The position numbers and the translations under genes were made by a program. Positions 9,425-18,745 of a stretch of DNA of 64,000 nucleotides are shown piece by piece (position 1 is the first letter of the stretch; every line of letters begins with the position of its first letter). The stretch is taken from assembly GCA_947073645.1 (NCBI GenBank), contig CAMTMK010000005.1, positions 1-64,000 on the forward strand, given 5' to 3'. The stretch comes from an uncultured bacterium (lineage in GTDB: Bacteria > Cyanobacteriota > Vampirovibrionia > Gastranaerophilales > Gastranaerophilaceae). The notes under the pieces are model-generated. The model was not told where the DNA came from, did no database searches, and saw only the letters and a program-made list of their open reading frames with translations.

Positions 9425-10094
9425 AGAAAGAAATTATAACAGAAGATATCCGCATGAATACAATCTTTTTAGAACACTGTTTTATTACGGGTTTCTTTAT
9501 GTAGTTGTTCATCCTTTTATGAAGATATTTTATAATTATAAAATAACCGGACGTGAAAATCTTCCGACTAAAGCAAAGTGCGGTAAATTTATTTATACTG
9601 CAAATCATGTGTCGCATTTTGACCCGCCTATGGTTACAATGGCTTGCAACAGACCTATTGCTTACATGGCAAAAAAAGAATTGTTTCAAAAAGGTGATAA
9701 GTTCGAATGGCTTGTAAAACGTCTTGGAGCATTTGCAGTTGACAGAACTAAACCTGAAATTGCAACTTTTAAAACAGTTAAAGATATCCTTGCGACAAGC
9801 TGGTCTTTGGGTGTATTTCCACAAGGCGGTATAAGACCTTACGGTTCTGATTTAGGCGAGTTGAAAAAAGGGTTTATCGTTATTGCCAAAAATGCAAAGG
9901 CTGATATTGTACCTGTTGCTATTGCAGGATTTGACGGATATCCGAAATTGAAACCGTTTACACGACGTAATGTTCATATTCATGTCGGAAAACCGATTTC
10001 TTATAAATTGACTGAAGATGAAATTATGCGTGAGTGGTGCAGACAAATTACTGAATATGCAGATTATCAAAATTCATTGGAACTGAGGAGGTAA
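9414..10094 (+). CDS. plsC: 1-acylglycerol-3-phosphate acyltransferase family (second copy)
   Basis: The product has 226 residues and is paralogous to the gene just upstream. Motif I is NHVSHFD; the FPQG motif III is followed by GIRP, so the usual Thr-Arg is altered to Gly-Ile-Arg. It may differ in acyl donor or acceptor. It overlaps the upstream copy by 11 bases. The phase-variable prepilin-like gene begins only 4 bases after its stop, so all three are probably on one transcript. Confidence 0.85.
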   Translation: MLSKERNYNRRYPHEYNLFRTLFYYGFLYVVVHPFMKIFYNYKITGRENLPTKAKCGKFIYTANHVSHFDPPMVTMACNRPIAYMAKKELFQKGDKFEWLVKRLGAFAVDRTKPEIATFKTVKDILATSWSLGVFPQGGIRPYGSDLGELKKGFIVIAKNAKADIVPVAIAGFDGYPKLKPFTRRNVHIHVGKPISYKLTEDEIMREWCRQITEYADYQNSLELRR

Positions 10095-10098
10095 ATTT

Positions 10099-10881
10099 AT
10101 GAAAAGTTACGAGAAATTATTAAAATTACGGGGGGGGGGCATTTCTGTAGCTTTTACTCTGAGTGAAGTTTTAATCACCCTAGGAATTATTGGGATTGTC
10201 GCTGCATTAACTTTACCAACTTTAGTTACTAATATTCAAAACAGAGGTTATGTAGAGGGACTGAAAAAGAACTATTCTGCTATACAGCAAGTTACTAATA
10301 AAATAATTGAAGAAGAAGGACCTCCTACTGCTTGGAGTTGGACTGCAGGTACTTCTACTGATGATTCGGATAATAACTATATATTAAATTTGTATAAAAA
10401 ACATTTGAAGGTAGCAAGAGCTTGTTCTAGTTTTATTCATAACTGTCCTGAAATTCCTGAACTATGGAGCAAGGCTTATAATAAACAACTGGTTACGTAT
10501 AAAGCATTAAATGGTGAAATTAATCCTGCTGGTGTTTTTGACTGTATCTTTTGTCGTTCGTTTCCTATGCAGCTGGAAGATGGTACTTTCTTGGGAATTA
10601 CTTTTTTTTCTACACAAGGAGGTCAAGTACTTTGGGGAAGACCAAAAATGTATTTTACAATAGATGTAAATGGTGCTAAAGGCCCAAATAGAGTTGGACG
10701 TGATGTGTTTTTCCTTTATATGAATCATAATGACAAGTCAGGTAAGATTTTACCATATGTGAATGGTGTTATAAGCGGATCTGGCGGCGGAGATTTTAGT
10801 CAGGCTAATACATGCGATAAAGATAAGAGCGGTGTAAGCTGCGCATATCGTGTTATTACAGAAGGTAAAATGAACTATTAA
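10099..10881 (+). CDS. Prepilin-like protein, poly-G phase-variable, in frame here
   Basis: The product has 260 residues from the ATG at 10099, preceded by GAGGAGG. Residues 1-10 are basic, then the G tract (10130-10139) encodes Arg-Gly-Gly-Gly, followed by a class III signal: cleavage after VA, then FTLSEVLITLG with Glu at +5 and a hydrophobic helix. The body is soluble, with a DVNGAKGPNRVGRD loop resembling the calcium loop of pseudopilins. With 10 G the frame is open. With 9 G it stops at a TAG within five codons of the tract, and with 11 G at a TGA a little further on. The product should be processed by a prepilin peptidase and join a type IV pilus or type II secretion-like fibre; the peptidase and assembly genes are not in the window. 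Confidence 0.85.
   Translation: MKSYEKLLKLRGGGISVAFTLSEVLITLGIIGIVAALTLPTLVTNIQNRGYVEGLKKNYSAIQQVTNKIIEEEGPPTAWSWTAGTSTDDSDNNYILNLYKKHLKVARACSSFIHNCPEIPELWSKAYNKQLVTYKALNGEINPAGVFDCIFCRSFPMQLEDGTFLGITFFSTQGGQVLWGRPKMYFTIDVNGAKGPNRVGRDVFFLYMNHNDKSGKILPYVNGVISGSGGGDFSQANTCDKDKSGVSCAYRVITEGKMNY
10130..10139 (+). repeat. Poly-G tract, 10 G, in prepilin gene 1
   Basis: Ten consecutive G lie between the start codon and the prepilin signal. The length keeps the gene in frame in this assembly. Confidence 0.9.
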
Positions 10882-10905
10882 AAAAGCCTCGTTTAAGAGG
10901 CTTTT
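10882..10905. terminator. Bidirectional intrinsic terminator
   Basis: AAAAGCCTC (10882-10890) pairs with GAGGCTTTT (10897-10905). The A and T runs on the two sides allow use by both the prepilin gene and the convergent typA gene. Confidence 0.85.
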
Positions 10906-12703
10906 AGTTATATATTTTCTTTGTTAAGTCGGCTTTTCTGATTCTGACGTTTTCAGGTGTAATTTCAACCAGCTCATCATCTGCAATGTATTCCATACAT
11001 TCTTCCAGTGACATTTCTTTGTGTGCTTGAAGTGTTACCATAACGTCAGCTGTTGCGCTTCTCATGTTGGTTAATTTCTTTGTCTTACAGATGTTAACCA
11101 CGATGTCTTGAGGTTTGTTACATTCGCCGATAATCATTCCACGATAAACTTTTGTTTTTGGAGTTACAAAGAATGTCCCTCTATCTTCATATTGTGCTAA
11201 AGCATAAGGGATTGCTTCTCCTTGTTCGTGAGCAATGATTGAACCGTTTCTTTGACGCGGAATATCGCCTGCAAATGGTCTGTATTCAAGGTAGGTATGA
11301 TACATAATACCTTCACCGCGTGTCATTCTGATAAATTCGCTTCTAAAACCGATAAGTCCGCGGGCTGGAATATGGAATACCATTGTTGTTCTGCCTTTAG
11401 CGTTATTCATTTCCTGCATTTCTGCTTTTCTGCCTGCAAGTCTGTCAATACAAGAGCCTGCATAACCTTCCGGAACATCAACAATTAAGTTTTCATAAGG
11501 TTCACAATGCTGTCCATCAATTGATTTATAAATAACTTCCGGTTTAGAAACTTGGAATTCGTATCCTTCACGACGCATAGTTTCAATTAAGATACCTAAG
11601 TGAAGTTCACCTCTGCCTGATACTCTGAATACATCAGTTGAATCTGTATCTTCAACACGTAAACTCACGTTCTTTTCAAGTTCATCATAAAGTCTTTTTC
11701 TGATTTGACGTGAAGTTACAAATTTACCTTCCTGACCTGCGAAAGGACTGTCATTTACAGAGAAGTTCATTTGTAATGTTGGTTCATCAACAGTAATCAA
11801 TGGTAATGGTTGAGGGTCGCTTAATGAACAGATACTTTCGCCGATTTGAACATCAGAAAATCCCGCGATACCTACGATATCTCCGGCAAAAGCTTCTTCA
11901 ATTTCAACACGGCCTAAATCGTGGAAACCGAATAGTTTTGTAATTTTACCGCGTTCTTGTGAACCGTCTGCATGAACTACGCAAACTTGTTCCTGTGATT
12001 TAACTGAACCATTTTCGATACGTCCGATAACAATTCTGCCTACATATTCGTTATAATCAAGAGTTGTTGCGCGGAATTGGAACGACTTTGAAGCATCACC
12101 TTTAGGCGGTTGAATGTTTTCTAAAATGCTGTCAAGAAGCGGAATCATATCTTTTCTTTCATCGTCCAAATCTCTAATTGCAAATCCGTTTAAACTGCTT
12201 GAGAATATATATGGGAAGTCGATTAAGTCTTCTCTGTCTGTTAACTCTGTAAATAAATCAAAAACTTTGTCTAAAGCAGTAAGCGGTTCACCTGCTGGTT
12301 TGTCTATTTTATTGATAACAACAATAATTTTTAAACCTAATTCCAAAGCTTTCGACAATACAAATCTTGTTTGTGGCATAGGACCTTCTGCAGCATCAAC
12401 GATTAATAATGCGCCGTCTACCATACCTAAAACACGTTCAACTTCTCCTCCAAAGTCTGCGTGACCCGGGGTATCTATAACGTTAATTTTTGTATCTTTA
12501 TAATTGATTGAAATATTTTTTGATAAAATTGTAATTCCGCGTTCTCTTTCCAAATCGTTGCTGTCAAGAACACGTTCTTGCACCTGTTGGTTGCTTCTGA
12601 ATGCGCCCGCTTGTTTTAAAAGACAGTCAACAAGAGTTGTTTTGCCGTGGTCAACGTGGGCAATGATTGCGATGTTTCTTATATTTTCGTTTGTATTTGT
12701 CAT
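10904..12703 (-). CDS. typA: Ribosome-associated GTPase TypA/BipA
   Basis: The product has 599 residues from the ATG at 12703, chosen over an upstream in-frame ATG because AGAGGAA precedes it. The translational GTPase motifs are visible: G1 AHVDHGKT, G3 DTPGHADFGGEVER, G4 NKIDKP. The C-terminal BipA-specific region contains RGLIGFRSEF. It is a ribosome-binding GTPase involved in 50S assembly and stress adaptation. Length is normal. Confidence 0.95.
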   Translation of the reverse strand: MTNTNENIRNIAIIAHVDHGKTTLVDCLLKQAGAFRSNQQVQERVLDSNDLERERGITILSKNISINYKDTKINVIDTPGHADFGGEVERVLGMVDGALLIVDAAEGPMPQTRFVLSKALELGLKIIVVINKIDKPAGEPLTALDKVFDLFTELTDREDLIDFPYIFSSSLNGFAIRDLDDERKDMIPLLDSILENIQPPKGDASKSFQFRATTLDYNEYVGRIVIGRIENGSVKSQEQVCVVHADGSQERGKITKLFGFHDLGRVEIEEAFAGDIVGIAGFSDVQIGESICSLSDPQPLPLITVDEPTLQMNFSVNDSPFAGQEGKFVTSRQIRKRLYDELEKNVSLRVEDTDSTDVFRVSGRGELHLGILIETMRREGYEFQVSKPEVIYKSIDGQHCEPYENLIVDVPEGYAGSCIDRLAGRKAEMQEMNNAKGRTTMVFHIPARGLIGFRSEFIRMTRGEGIMYHTYLEYRPFAGDIPRQRNGSIIAHEQGEAIPYALAQYEDRGTFFVTPKTKVYRGMIIGECNKPQDIVVNICKTKKLTNMRSATADVMVTLQAHKEMSLEECMEYIADDELVEITPENVRIRKADLTKKIYN

Positions 12704-12755
12704 AATTCCTCTTTTATGGTGTAAATTGTACACTTAAATTCTACAACGGGGAAGA

Positions 12756-14162
12756 TTATTTTTCAAGTGTTACACATTCTTCTTTGTAAGCAATGTACGC
12801 AAATATCAGGCAGGCAAGTCCGAAAAGAATACCAAAACACATTGTTGTGCGGTATGAGGTTAAGAATGCTGTTTCGTAAGTTTTTCCATGTTCTATAAAT
12901 AAGTTTCTGAATGTTTCAAATAATGTAATTGTAACAGCTACGCCTAAGATATTTCCCATATTGCGTGAAAGGGCAAGTATTCCCGATGCTATTCCAAGTT
13001 CTTCTTTTTTTACGCTTGTCATAATTGCATTGTTTGAAGGTGATTGAAATAGTCCGTTTCCGATACCCATAATTCCCGAAGCCAATACAATTTGCCACAT
13101 TGGTGCATTTTTACTCAATAATGTAAACATCAAAAGCGCAATGCAATAGACAATAGGACCTGCAAGGGTTAAATATCTGCTTCCGTATTTGCCAGATAAT
13201 CTTCCGCTTATAGGAGCTGTAACAGAAAGTGTTATTGAATATGGTAAAATTAATAAACCTGTTACCATAGGATTGTATCTTAAAATTTCCTGCAAAAAGA
13301 ACGGAAGAAGAATACTGTTTGTAAACATTGCCATGTACGAAGTCATTACAGCTAAGTTTCCGAATGTGAACGGTTGAATTTTGAACAATGCAAAATTAAT
13401 AAGCGGGTAGTTGATTTTATGGTCTCTGAAGTAAAATAGTCCTCCAAAGACAAGTGTGATTGCGCCGAGTACGATAATTTTTATAGAATTCCAGCCCCAG
13501 CTGTGACCTTCCGAGATTGCAAGTAATAATGCAAATAAACTTACAGAAAAATAAATAAAACCTTTATAATCAAATTTGAAGTTTTTAGGATTTATTTTTA
13601 CGTTGTGCGGTAAAAGATTATAAGCAAAGTATGCGCCCAAAATACCGACTATCATACAAGGATAAAAGATTGAATGCCAACCGAAATAATGGATTAGAAT
13701 CCCGCCCAAAGCAGGCCCGCTCATCCCTCCTATTGCGACAATACAGCCGTTTAGCCCCAAAGCTTTTCCGCGTCTTGCATTTTTAAATATGCTTGCAATA
13801 ATTGCCTGTGCGTTAGAAAGCATTACTGAAGCTCCGAGTGCTTCTAAACATCTGAATGCGATTAACAGCTCAAACGATTTAGCGATTGAACTTAAAAATG
13901 CACCTATTGCAAAAATTGCAAAACCTGTTGAATAGAGTTTGTTTTTAGGAAATATGTCGCCGAGTTTGCCGAAAAACGGTAAAAATACTGTTAAAACGAG
14001 CATATAAGCAATCATTACCCATTGGATTTGCCCCATTGAAACCTGCAAATCAACAGACATCGGATAAAGTGCCAAATTTACAGTAGTAGAATCAAGCATG
14101 GCAATAAAATTGCCAATTGCAGTGATTGTAAACATAGTCCATTTTATTTGTTTTGTGCTCAT
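12756..14162 (-). CDS. MFS exporter, DHA2 (EmrB/QacA-like) family
   Basis: The product has 468 residues and is almost entirely hydrophobic, consistent with 12-14 membrane helices. The first helix carries the DHA2-type motif LDSTTVNLALYPM, and the loop after helix 2 has GKLGDIFPKNKLY, the major-facilitator motif A. The family exports drugs, dyes or metabolites by proton antiport. No substrate can be assigned. It is divergent from prepilin gene 2, whose promoter lies between them. Confidence 0.82.
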   Translation of the reverse strand: MSTKQIKWTMFTITAIGNFIAMLDSTTVNLALYPMSVDLQVSMGQIQWVMIAYMLVLTVFLPFFGKLGDIFPKNKLYSTGFAIFAIGAFLSSIAKSFELLIAFRCLEALGASVMLSNAQAIIASIFKNARRGKALGLNGCIVAIGGMSGPALGGILIHYFGWHSIFYPCMIVGILGAYFAYNLLPHNVKINPKNFKFDYKGFIYFSVSLFALLLAISEGHSWGWNSIKIIVLGAITLVFGGLFYFRDHKINYPLINFALFKIQPFTFGNLAVMTSYMAMFTNSILLPFFLQEILRYNPMVTGLLILPYSITLSVTAPISGRLSGKYGSRYLTLAGPIVYCIALLMFTLLSKNAPMWQIVLASGIMGIGNGLFQSPSNNAIMTSVKKEELGIASGILALSRNMGNILGVAVTITLFETFRNLFIEHGKTYETAFLTSYRTTMCFGILFGLACLIFAYIAYKEECVTLEK

Positions 14163-14169
14163 AAAATAA

Positions 14170-14198
14170 TTTTAGCACGAATAAATTTGTGATATAAT
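14170..14198 (+). promoter_or_regulatory. Promoter of prepilin gene 2
   Basis: A perfect TATAAT at 14193-14198 follows a weak -35 (TTTTAG, 14170-14175, 17-base spacer). Transcription would start close to 14205, giving a short leader that carries the AAAGGAG ribosome site before ATG 14219. Confidence 0.55.
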
Positions 14199-14218
14199 TC
14201 TTTTGAAAGGAGATTGTT

Positions 14219-14952
14219 ATGAAGAATCTTAATCAAACTTGCTCCTGTGCTCGGCTTGTCGGGGGGGGGGCACTCTAGGCTTTACTCTTGCTGAAGTTTT
14301 AATTACCTTAGGGATTATTGGTGTAGTTGCTGCGATGACAATGCCGTCTCTTATTACTAAATACCAAAAAAACGTTACGGCAGAGCGCTTGAAAAAAGTA
14401 TATAGTGTTCTTTCAAATGCAGCAAAACGTTCTGAAGTTGAAACAGGCGAAGAGGCAAAATATTGGCAGTATCCTCCAAATTCTTATGATTTGGATTTTA
14501 TACAATTTTTTCAGAAACATTATATACCTTACTTAAATGTTGCATCTGAATGCATTTCATCAAATTGTTTTTCAAAGGAGCATTATTCTATTCATAATAA
14601 TAATGGCGGATTTTTAGCAAATTATATCGTAAAACTCAATGATGGTACTTTGTTATCCTTTTTGCCATCAGGTGGTGCCGGATATATTTGGGTTTATGCT
14701 GATATTAACGGCAAGAAAGGACCTAATAAAGAAGGAAGAGATATCTTTGTGTTAGACATTATAGGCTCAAAAATTGGTAAACCTGTGAGGTTTTATGGTG
14801 AAGGTCTTTCTGATAGTGCTTTAAAGACCCATCAGGCTTATGGCTGTAGTAAAGCAATCATGGAAAAGGGTGATATTTACGCGGGACATTTCTGTGGTGA
14901 ACGCATTATGCGCAACGGCTGGAAAATCCCAGACGATGACTATCCATGGTAA
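14219..14952 (+). CDS. Prepilin-like protein, poly-G phase-variable, out of frame here
   Basis: The ribosome site AAAGGAG and ATG at 14219 open a frame (MKNLNQTCSCARLV) that runs into the G tract at 14261-14270 and stops at TAG 14276. The prepilin sequence proper (GFTLAEVLITLG, helix, then a 200-residue soluble domain with DINGKKGPNKEGRD and a C-terminus ending WKIPDDDYPW) is in another frame. It joins the ATG when the tract is 11 (or 8) G. The only in-frame initiation as assembled is a TTG at 14239 with no ribosome site, which I regard as an artefact of the off state. The C-terminus closely matches prepilin gene 3. Alternatives are a homopolymer sequencing error or a true pseudogene. Confidence 0.8.
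14261..14270 (+). repeat. Poly-G tract, 10 G, in prepilin gene 2
   Basis: Ten G preceded by GTC, as in prepilin gene 3. This length puts the signal peptide out of frame with the ribosome-site-linked ATG. Confidence 0.9.
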
Positions 14953-14962
14953 AAAATGGTAA

Positions 14963-16231
14963 TTAATGCTTAACCCATTTCTCAATTACTCTTAACTGGG
15001 CGCGAGTTAAGCCGAGCGCCCATTCGCCGATATTTTTTGTGATTACGCTTCCTGCACCGATATTTGTGCCTTCACCGATTTCGACGGGGGCTACGAGTAC
15101 TGTGTTAGAACCGATTTTTACATTATCTTTTAAAACAGTTTTGCTTTTTGTTTTTGATATCGGGTCATAATTTGCAGTAATTGTTCCTGCGCCGATATTT
15201 ACATGTGAACCTAATTCCGCATCGCCAATATAGCTTAAGTGTCCTGCATTTGTATTATGATCAATTTTTGCTTTTTTAACTTCTACAAAGTTACCGATTT
15301 TGCAGTAGTCGGCAATTTCTACATCGCCTCTAAGATGAGCACAAGGTCCGATTTTGCAGTTTTGACCGATTTTATTTTTACCTTCAATATAAGTTGAAGG
15401 ATAAATTACTGTATCTGCGCCGATTTCGGTATCTTCTGAAATCCATGTAGAAGACGGGTCAACGATTGTAACCCCGTTATCCATTAAGTCTGTAAGTTTG
15501 CGGTCGTTCATAATTTTTGTTGCTGTTGCAAGGTTTTGGCGAGAATTTATGCCGTAAATTTCATCACTGTTTTCTAAAATGTAAGCATTTACGTTCAAGT
15601 TGTTTTTCTTACCCCAAGAAATAATATCTGTTAAATAGTATTCGCCTTGTGCGTTGTTGCTTGTAAGCTGTGAAAATGCAGGTTTGATTTTACTCCAGTT
15701 AAGACAATAAATGCCTGCGTTAACTTCTTTTACTGCTTTTTGTTCTACTGTTGCATCTTTTTCTTCAACAATACATTTTAGTGAATTGTCTGCTTCTCTG
15801 ATAATTCTGCCGTAATTTGCCGGATTTTCAAAAATCGTACTCATGACGGTTAAATCAGAGTTGCAGGAGTTATGATAGTCAATAAATTCTTTCAATGTTT
15901 TTTCGGTAATCAACGGAGTATCTCCGCAAAGGATTATAACTTGCCCAACAAAATTTTCTAAAGACGGGCAAACCATAGAAACAGCATGACCGGTACCGAG
16001 TTGTGGTGATTGTAAAACAGTTTTTGCAGAAGCATAATTTTTGTTTACAAATTCTGTTACTTCTTCTGCGTGGTGTCCTACAATTACGAATGCTTCATTT
16101 GTAATATTTTTAACATTATCCAATACATAACCCAGTAAAGGTTTTTCAAAGATTTTGTGCAAAACCTTTGGTGTGTTTGATTTCATTCTTGTTCCTTTGC
16201 CTGCGGCTAAAATTACTGCTTTTATTTCCAT
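14963..16231 (-). CDS. glmU: Bifunctional UDP-GlcNAc pyrophosphorylase / GlcN-1-P acetyltransferase
   Basis: The product has 422 residues. The nucleotidyltransferase domain starts with LAAGKGTRM (8-16) followed by Lys of the PKVLH motif. The C-terminal half is a left-handed beta-helix of hexapeptide repeats (about 240-400) with the acetyltransferase segment LGSHVNIGAGTITANYD. It makes UDP-GlcNAc for peptidoglycan and LPS. It is roughly 30 residues shorter than E. coli GlmU, mostly at the C-terminus. A GGAGT ribosome site precedes the ATG. It is divergent from mnmA. Confidence 0.93.
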   Translation of the reverse strand: MEIKAVILAAGKGTRMKSNTPKVLHKIFEKPLLGYVLDNVKNITNEAFVIVGHHAEEVTEFVNKNYASAKTVLQSPQLGTGHAVSMVCPSLENFVGQVIILCGDTPLITEKTLKEFIDYHNSCNSDLTVMSTIFENPANYGRIIREADNSLKCIVEEKDATVEQKAVKEVNAGIYCLNWSKIKPAFSQLTSNNAQGEYYLTDIISWGKKNNLNVNAYILENSDEIYGINSRQNLATATKIMNDRKLTDLMDNGVTIVDPSSTWISEDTEIGADTVIYPSTYIEGKNKIGQNCKIGPCAHLRGDVEIADYCKIGNFVEVKKAKIDHNTNAGHLSYIGDAELGSHVNIGAGTITANYDPISKTKSKTVLKDNVKIGSNTVLVAPVEIGEGTNIGAGSVITKNIGEWALGLTRAQLRVIEKWVKH

Positions 16232-16288
16232 GATTTATACTCCTTTAATATAATTTTACTATAAATATGTTGGGAGTATAATTATTTT

Positions 16289-17329
16289 ATGAATGAAACT
16301 AAAAAAACAGCAGTTGTTGCAATGAGTGGAGGAGTTGACAGTTCAGTTACCGCATTATTGCTTCAACAACAGGGATATAAGGTTATCGGGCTTACGGGAA
16401 AAATGGTTGAAAGTAACGTGCCTGATAATGCAAAGCGCGTTGCGGATAAGCTCGGAATTGAGCTTTATGTTTTTGATGCTGTTGAAAAGTTTAATGAAAA
16501 AGTTATTGATTATTTTATAGAAGATTACAAAAACGGCAGAACTCCAAACCCTTGCATTATGTGTAATGAATTTATAAAATGGGGAGTTTTGTTTGATTAT
16601 GCTGTTAATGAACTGGGAGCAGATGTTTTTGCAACAGGACATTATGCTGATGTAAGATGTGATAATGGTGTTTATAAGCTTTATCCTGCAAAAGATGAGC
16701 ATAAGGATCAATTATATTTTCTATACAGGCTGGGGCAAAAACAATTGTCCAAAACAATTTTTCCGCTTTATCATTATGAAAAAGCTCAGATAAAACAAAT
16801 GGCAATAGATTATGACCTTCCGCCAAAAGATTCAAAAGAAAGTCAGGACATTTGTTTTATTCAAAAACCTGTTACCACTAAATCATTTTTGACTGATAAG
16901 TTCGGTACTAAAAAAGGTGACTTTATAGATATCCTTACAGGAAAAAAATGGGGAGAGCATGACGGAAGTTATAAATTTACGGTCGGTCAGCGCAGAGGAA
17001 TTGGCATTGCTGCTCCTTATCCGCTATATGTAATCGATATTGATTCTGTGAAAAATATTGTCTATGTTGGTCGTGAAGAGGATAATTACAAAAAAGTTGT
17101 TAAAATTGAAGGCTTAAGGTTAAGTTACATGCCAGAAAAAACTGAGTTTGACGCTTGGGTCAAAATTCGCTACAACATGCCTCACAAAAAAGCTCATGTA
17201 AGGCTGTTTGACGGATTTGCAGATATTGAGTTTGAAGAATCTGTAAACTCGGTTACACGAGGGCAGTCGGGCGTTATATATGATTTGAATGATAAGCATT
17301 TGCTTGGCGGCGGAATAATAAACTTTTAG
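16289..17329 (+). CDS. mnmA: tRNA-specific 2-thiouridylase
   Basis: The product has 346 residues. The PP-loop is SGGVDSS (13-19). The catalytic cysteine is in NPCIMCNEF (Cys92) and the second is in SQDICFI (Cys189). It installs the 2-thio group on U34 of Lys, Glu and Gln tRNAs. The next gene, hydG, starts 10 bases downstream behind its own AGGAGA site, so the two are probably cotranscribed. Confidence 0.95.
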   Translation: MNETKKTAVVAMSGGVDSSVTALLLQQQGYKVIGLTGKMVESNVPDNAKRVADKLGIELYVFDAVEKFNEKVIDYFIEDYKNGRTPNPCIMCNEFIKWGVLFDYAVNELGADVFATGHYADVRCDNGVYKLYPAKDEHKDQLYFLYRLGQKQLSKTIFPLYHYEKAQIKQMAIDYDLPPKDSKESQDICFIQKPVTTKSFLTDKFGTKKGDFIDILTGKKWGEHDGSYKFTVGQRRGIGIAAPYPLYVIDIDSVKNIVYVGREEDNYKKVVKIEGLRLSYMPEKTEFDAWVKIRYNMPHKKAHVRLFDGFADIEFEESVNSVTRGQSGVIYDLNDKHLLGGGIINF

Positions 17330-17338
17330 GAGATAAAA

Positions 17339-18745
17339 ATGTACGATAAAAAATCACATAATGCAGAAAAATTTATTTCTCACGAGGAAATTCTTGAAAC
17401 TTTAAAATATGCAGATGAAAATAAAGATAATTTAGAACTTGTTGATGAAATTTTAGAGAAGGCAAAACTTGGCAAAGGGTTGACTCATAGAGAGGCTTCT
17501 GTTCTTTTAGCAAGCAATCAGAGAGATGAAGAAATTTTTGCGCTTGCTGAAAAAATCAAAAAAGATTACTACGGAAATAGGATTGTGCTTTTTGCTCCGC
17601 TTTATCTTTCAAATTATTGTGTAAACGGTTGTGTATATTGTCCTTATCACAAGAAAAATACTCACATCCCTCGTAAAAAACTTACGCAGGAAGATATTAA
17701 AAATGAAGTTATTGCGCTTCAGGATATGGGACATAAACGTCTTGCAATCGAAGCGGGCGAAGATCCGGTTAACAACCCGATTGAGTATATTTTGGAATCA
17801 ATTAATACTATTTATTCAATCAAGCATAAAAATGGTGCAATCCGTCGTGTAAATGTGAATATCGCAGCAACTACAGTTGAAAATTACAAAAAACTTCACG
17901 ATGCAGGAATCGGAACTTATATTCTGTTTCAAGAAACTTACAACAAAGAAAGTTATGAAACGCTCCATCCGACAGGGCCTAAACATAATTATAAATATCA
18001 TACGGAAGCTATGGACAGGGCAATGCAGGGCGGAATTGATGATGTGGGCTTAGGTGTATTGTTTGGTTTGGAAAGTTACCGTTATGAATTTGCAGGATTA
18101 TTGATGCATGCTGAACATCTTGAGGCTGTATATGGTGTAGGGCCTCATACAATCAGTGTTCCGCGTATCAAAAAAGCTGATGATATTAATCCTGATGAGT
18201 TTGATAACGGAATTGATGATGATATTTTTGCAAAAATTACAGCCTGCATAAGAATTGCAGTACCGTATACAGGCATGATTGTTTCAACTCGTGAAAGTGC
18301 TGAATGCCGCGCACGCTTATTAAAACTGGGTGTTTCTCAGGTTTCAGGCGGTTCAAAAACTAGTGTCGGCGGATATTTTAACCCGATGCCCGAAAAAGAT
18401 GATTCTGCGCAATTTGATGTTTCCGACAGACGCTCTTTGGACGAAGTTATCAAATGGCTTATGGAACTCGGATATTTGCCAAGTTTCTGTACGGCATGTT
18501 ACGGAAGCGGAAGAACTGGCGACAGGTTTATGGAAATTTGTAAATCTCAGCAGATACAAAACTTCTGCCACCCGAATGCCATTATGACATTGAAAGAGTA
18601 TTTGCAAGATTATGCATCACCTGAAACTAAACAGATTGGTGATAAGTTGATTTCTAAAGAACTTGAAACGCTTACAAATCTTAGAAAGTCTACCGAAGAT
18701 AATCTCGCAAAGATAGAAAACGGTGAAAGGAACTTCTGCTTTTAG
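17339..18745 (+). CDS. hydG: [FeFe]-hydrogenase maturase HydG (radical SAM tyrosine lyase)
   Basis: The product has 468 residues. The radical-SAM cluster is CX3CX2C at Cys94, Cys98 and Cys101. The HydG-specific auxiliary cluster motif CX2CX22C is at Cys384, Cys387 and Cys410, which separates it from ThiH. HydG cleaves tyrosine to supply CO and cyanide for the H-cluster. It therefore implies an [FeFe]-hydrogenase and fermentative H2 production, although the hydrogenase, hydE and hydF are not in the window. It overlaps the convergent formyltransferase gene by 4 bases. Confidence 0.93.
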   Translation: MYDKKSHNAEKFISHEEILETLKYADENKDNLELVDEILEKAKLGKGLTHREASVLLASNQRDEEIFALAEKIKKDYYGNRIVLFAPLYLSNYCVNGCVYCPYHKKNTHIPRKKLTQEDIKNEVIALQDMGHKRLAIEAGEDPVNNPIEYILESINTIYSIKHKNGAIRRVNVNIAATTVENYKKLHDAGIGTYILFQETYNKESYETLHPTGPKHNYKYHTEAMDRAMQGGIDDVGLGVLFGLESYRYEFAGLLMHAEHLEAVYGVGPHTISVPRIKKADDINPDEFDNGIDDDIFAKITACIRIAVPYTGMIVSTRESAECRARLLKLGVSQVSGGSKTSVGGYFNPMPEKDDSAQFDVSDRRSLDEVIKWLMELGYLPSFCTACYGSGRTGDRFMEICKSQQIQNFCHPNAIMTLKEYLQDYASPETKQIGDKLISKELETLTNLRKSTEDNLAKIENGERNFCF

